This document shows, in pieces, positions 63,395 through 64,000 of a DNA stretch of 64,000 bases. Under the pieces are notes generated by a model. That model worked only from the letters and a program-made list of their open reading frames with translations. It searched no databases and was not told the origin of the DNA. Made by a program: the position numbers and the translations under genes. Each line of letters begins with the position of its first letter. Within the stretch, counting starts at the first letter, position 1. The stretch lies in assembly GCA_963797475.1 (NCBI GenBank), contig CAWCPR010000012.1, positions 1-64,000 on the forward strand, written 5' to 3'. The stretch comes from CAWCPR01 sp963797475 (GTDB lineage Bacteria; Chloroflexota; Anaerolineae; Anaerolineales; UBA4823).

Positions 63395-63450
63395 ATGCGG
63401 GATCATCATGATCCCACATCTCAAGATGCAGGATCGTTACGATCCTACAT
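63395..63450. promoter_or_regulatory. Candidate parS sites (two inverted repeats)
   Basis: Two perfect 8-base inverted repeats with one-base spacers, GGGATCATCATGATCCC (63399-63415) and AGGATCGTTACGATCCT (63430-63446), share the surrounding ATGC and ACAT flanks and are 31 bases apart centre to centre. They lie just after parB, the usual place for a plasmid centromere. They could also be operators of the next gene. Confidence 0.65.
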
Positions 63451-63501
63451 GTGGTCTAAACCGCTCTAAACAACAGTGAAGGAAGGAGGAGCATTCAACC
63501 T

Positions 63502-64000
63502 GTGCCAGAAATCGTACACAGCGTTCCCTTTGTTTTCTATGGCGAAACTGTTCAAAGCCCACCTGGCTTCCGATCGCCAGTGGTACATTCCTATAAACGA
63601 GGTTTGTGCTGCTCTAGACATAGAGCCCAGACCACAACGAAGGCGCATTCAGGAGGACGAAGCCATCGCCCACCGGCTGGTAAATATCCCCATGGAGACC
63701 CCATACCAGGACACCACCCGTGTCCAGGAAGTGTCCTGCCTTAACCTGCGCGCGCTTCCCTACTGGCTCGGAACGATCGATGCGAAGCGGGTCAAGGAGG
63801 AGCATCGCAAGAAAGTGATCCTTGTTCAAGCGCGAGTTCGCCGAGGCGGCCTGGGCGGTGTTTCGATCGGACATGGTCCCCCCGGATATGCTGGCAGAGA
63901 TGGATGCGCACCTGCCGCCAGATGAACGCGAGTACCTCGAAGCGATGGACCAGTTACGCCAGGCGCGGAAGAAGATCGACATGTTGAGCGGAAGGCTGGA
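63502..64000 (+). CDS. Antirepressor-like protein, partial and twice frame-shifted
   Basis: From a GTG at 63502 (with GGAGGAG upstream) the protein reads VPEIVHSVPFVFYGE, then after removing one A near 63553 LFKAHLASDRQWYIPINEVCAALDIEP and LRALPYWLGTIDAKRVK, and after removing one T near 63822 FKREFAEAAWAVFRSDMVPP to the window edge. This is the P22_AR_N antirepressor domain with a coiled-coil C-terminus. No single frame covers it. It resembles the gene split by IS21 at 14822-20747. It continues beyond the window. Confidence 0.6.

Overview
The window reads as accessory DNA of a bacterium: a plasmid-like or integrative-conjugative backbone carrying a large anti-phage island. Much of the left end is visibly GC-rich. 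The set of a Tad/CpaF-type ATPase, a CpaE/TadZ-type ATPase, a CpaB-type SAF protein and VirB4/VirD4-like ATPases, together with dispersed palindromic repeats, would fit a Chloroflexota (Anaerolineae-like) genome. The sequence alone does not settle the phylum, so that is a low-confidence inference.

Layout. (1) 318-9672, minus strand: a tightly packed secretion/pilus/DNA-transfer operon (205-aa protein, CpaB-like, CpaE/TadZ-like, CpaF/TadA-like, 190-aa protein, VirB4-like, coupling-protein-like ATPase). (2) 10086-14446: a SAM methyltransferase facing an operon for an XRE regulator, a NarL-type response regulator and a PDZ/GAF histidine kinase. (3) 14822-20747: a phage-antirepressor-like gene split by a 5-kb IS21-family insertion (istA, istB) that also carries a large serine recombinase with two small companion genes. 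(4) 20848-22773: a secreted SH3/phosphodiester-glycosidase protein. (5) 22846-54116: one long minus-strand defence operon. (6) 54605-56747: toxin-antitoxin-like genes (HEPN/MNT, ribbon-helix-helix-like protein, AbiEii/DUF6922). (7) 57213-63475: maintenance genes (unrecognised 542-aa protein with 11-residue repeats, ExeA-like ATPase, ParA, ParB and candidate parS sites). (8) A second antirepressor-like gene runs off the right edge.

The centrepiece is region 5. In transcription order it encodes: an excisionase-type HTH protein; BrxA with a RadC-like N-terminus; a protein in the BrxB position; a BrxC/PglY-like ATPase; a 63-aa protein; a Rad50/SMC-like ATPase; a Zn-ribbon DNA methyltransferase; a UvrD-like helicase with a TPR and Smr-like tail (now broken into three reading frames); PglZ; RNase HI; a second UvrD-like helicase; a second paralogous methyltransferase; a PD-(D/E)XK-like protein; a DUF4365 (DREN) plus APAZ effector split by one missing base; a catalytically dead short Argonaute; and BrxL. 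It is a BREX-like locus (PglZ, BrxA, BrxC, BrxL, methyltransferases) with a SPARDA-type short-Argonaute module inserted between the methyltransferase and BrxL. I do not recognise this arrangement as any of the six described BREX types.

Working model (inference): the methyltransferases mark self DNA. The BrxA/BrxC/PglZ/BrxL core with the helicases, SMC-like ATPase and RNase H restricts unmodified phage DNA. The Argonaute-DREN pair is a guide-triggered nuclease back-up that kills or arrests the cell.

Caveat: at least six single-base frameshifts, mostly at short homopolymers, interrupt otherwise well-conserved genes. They may be long-read assembly errors rather than real mutations, and this should be settled before any gene is called dead.
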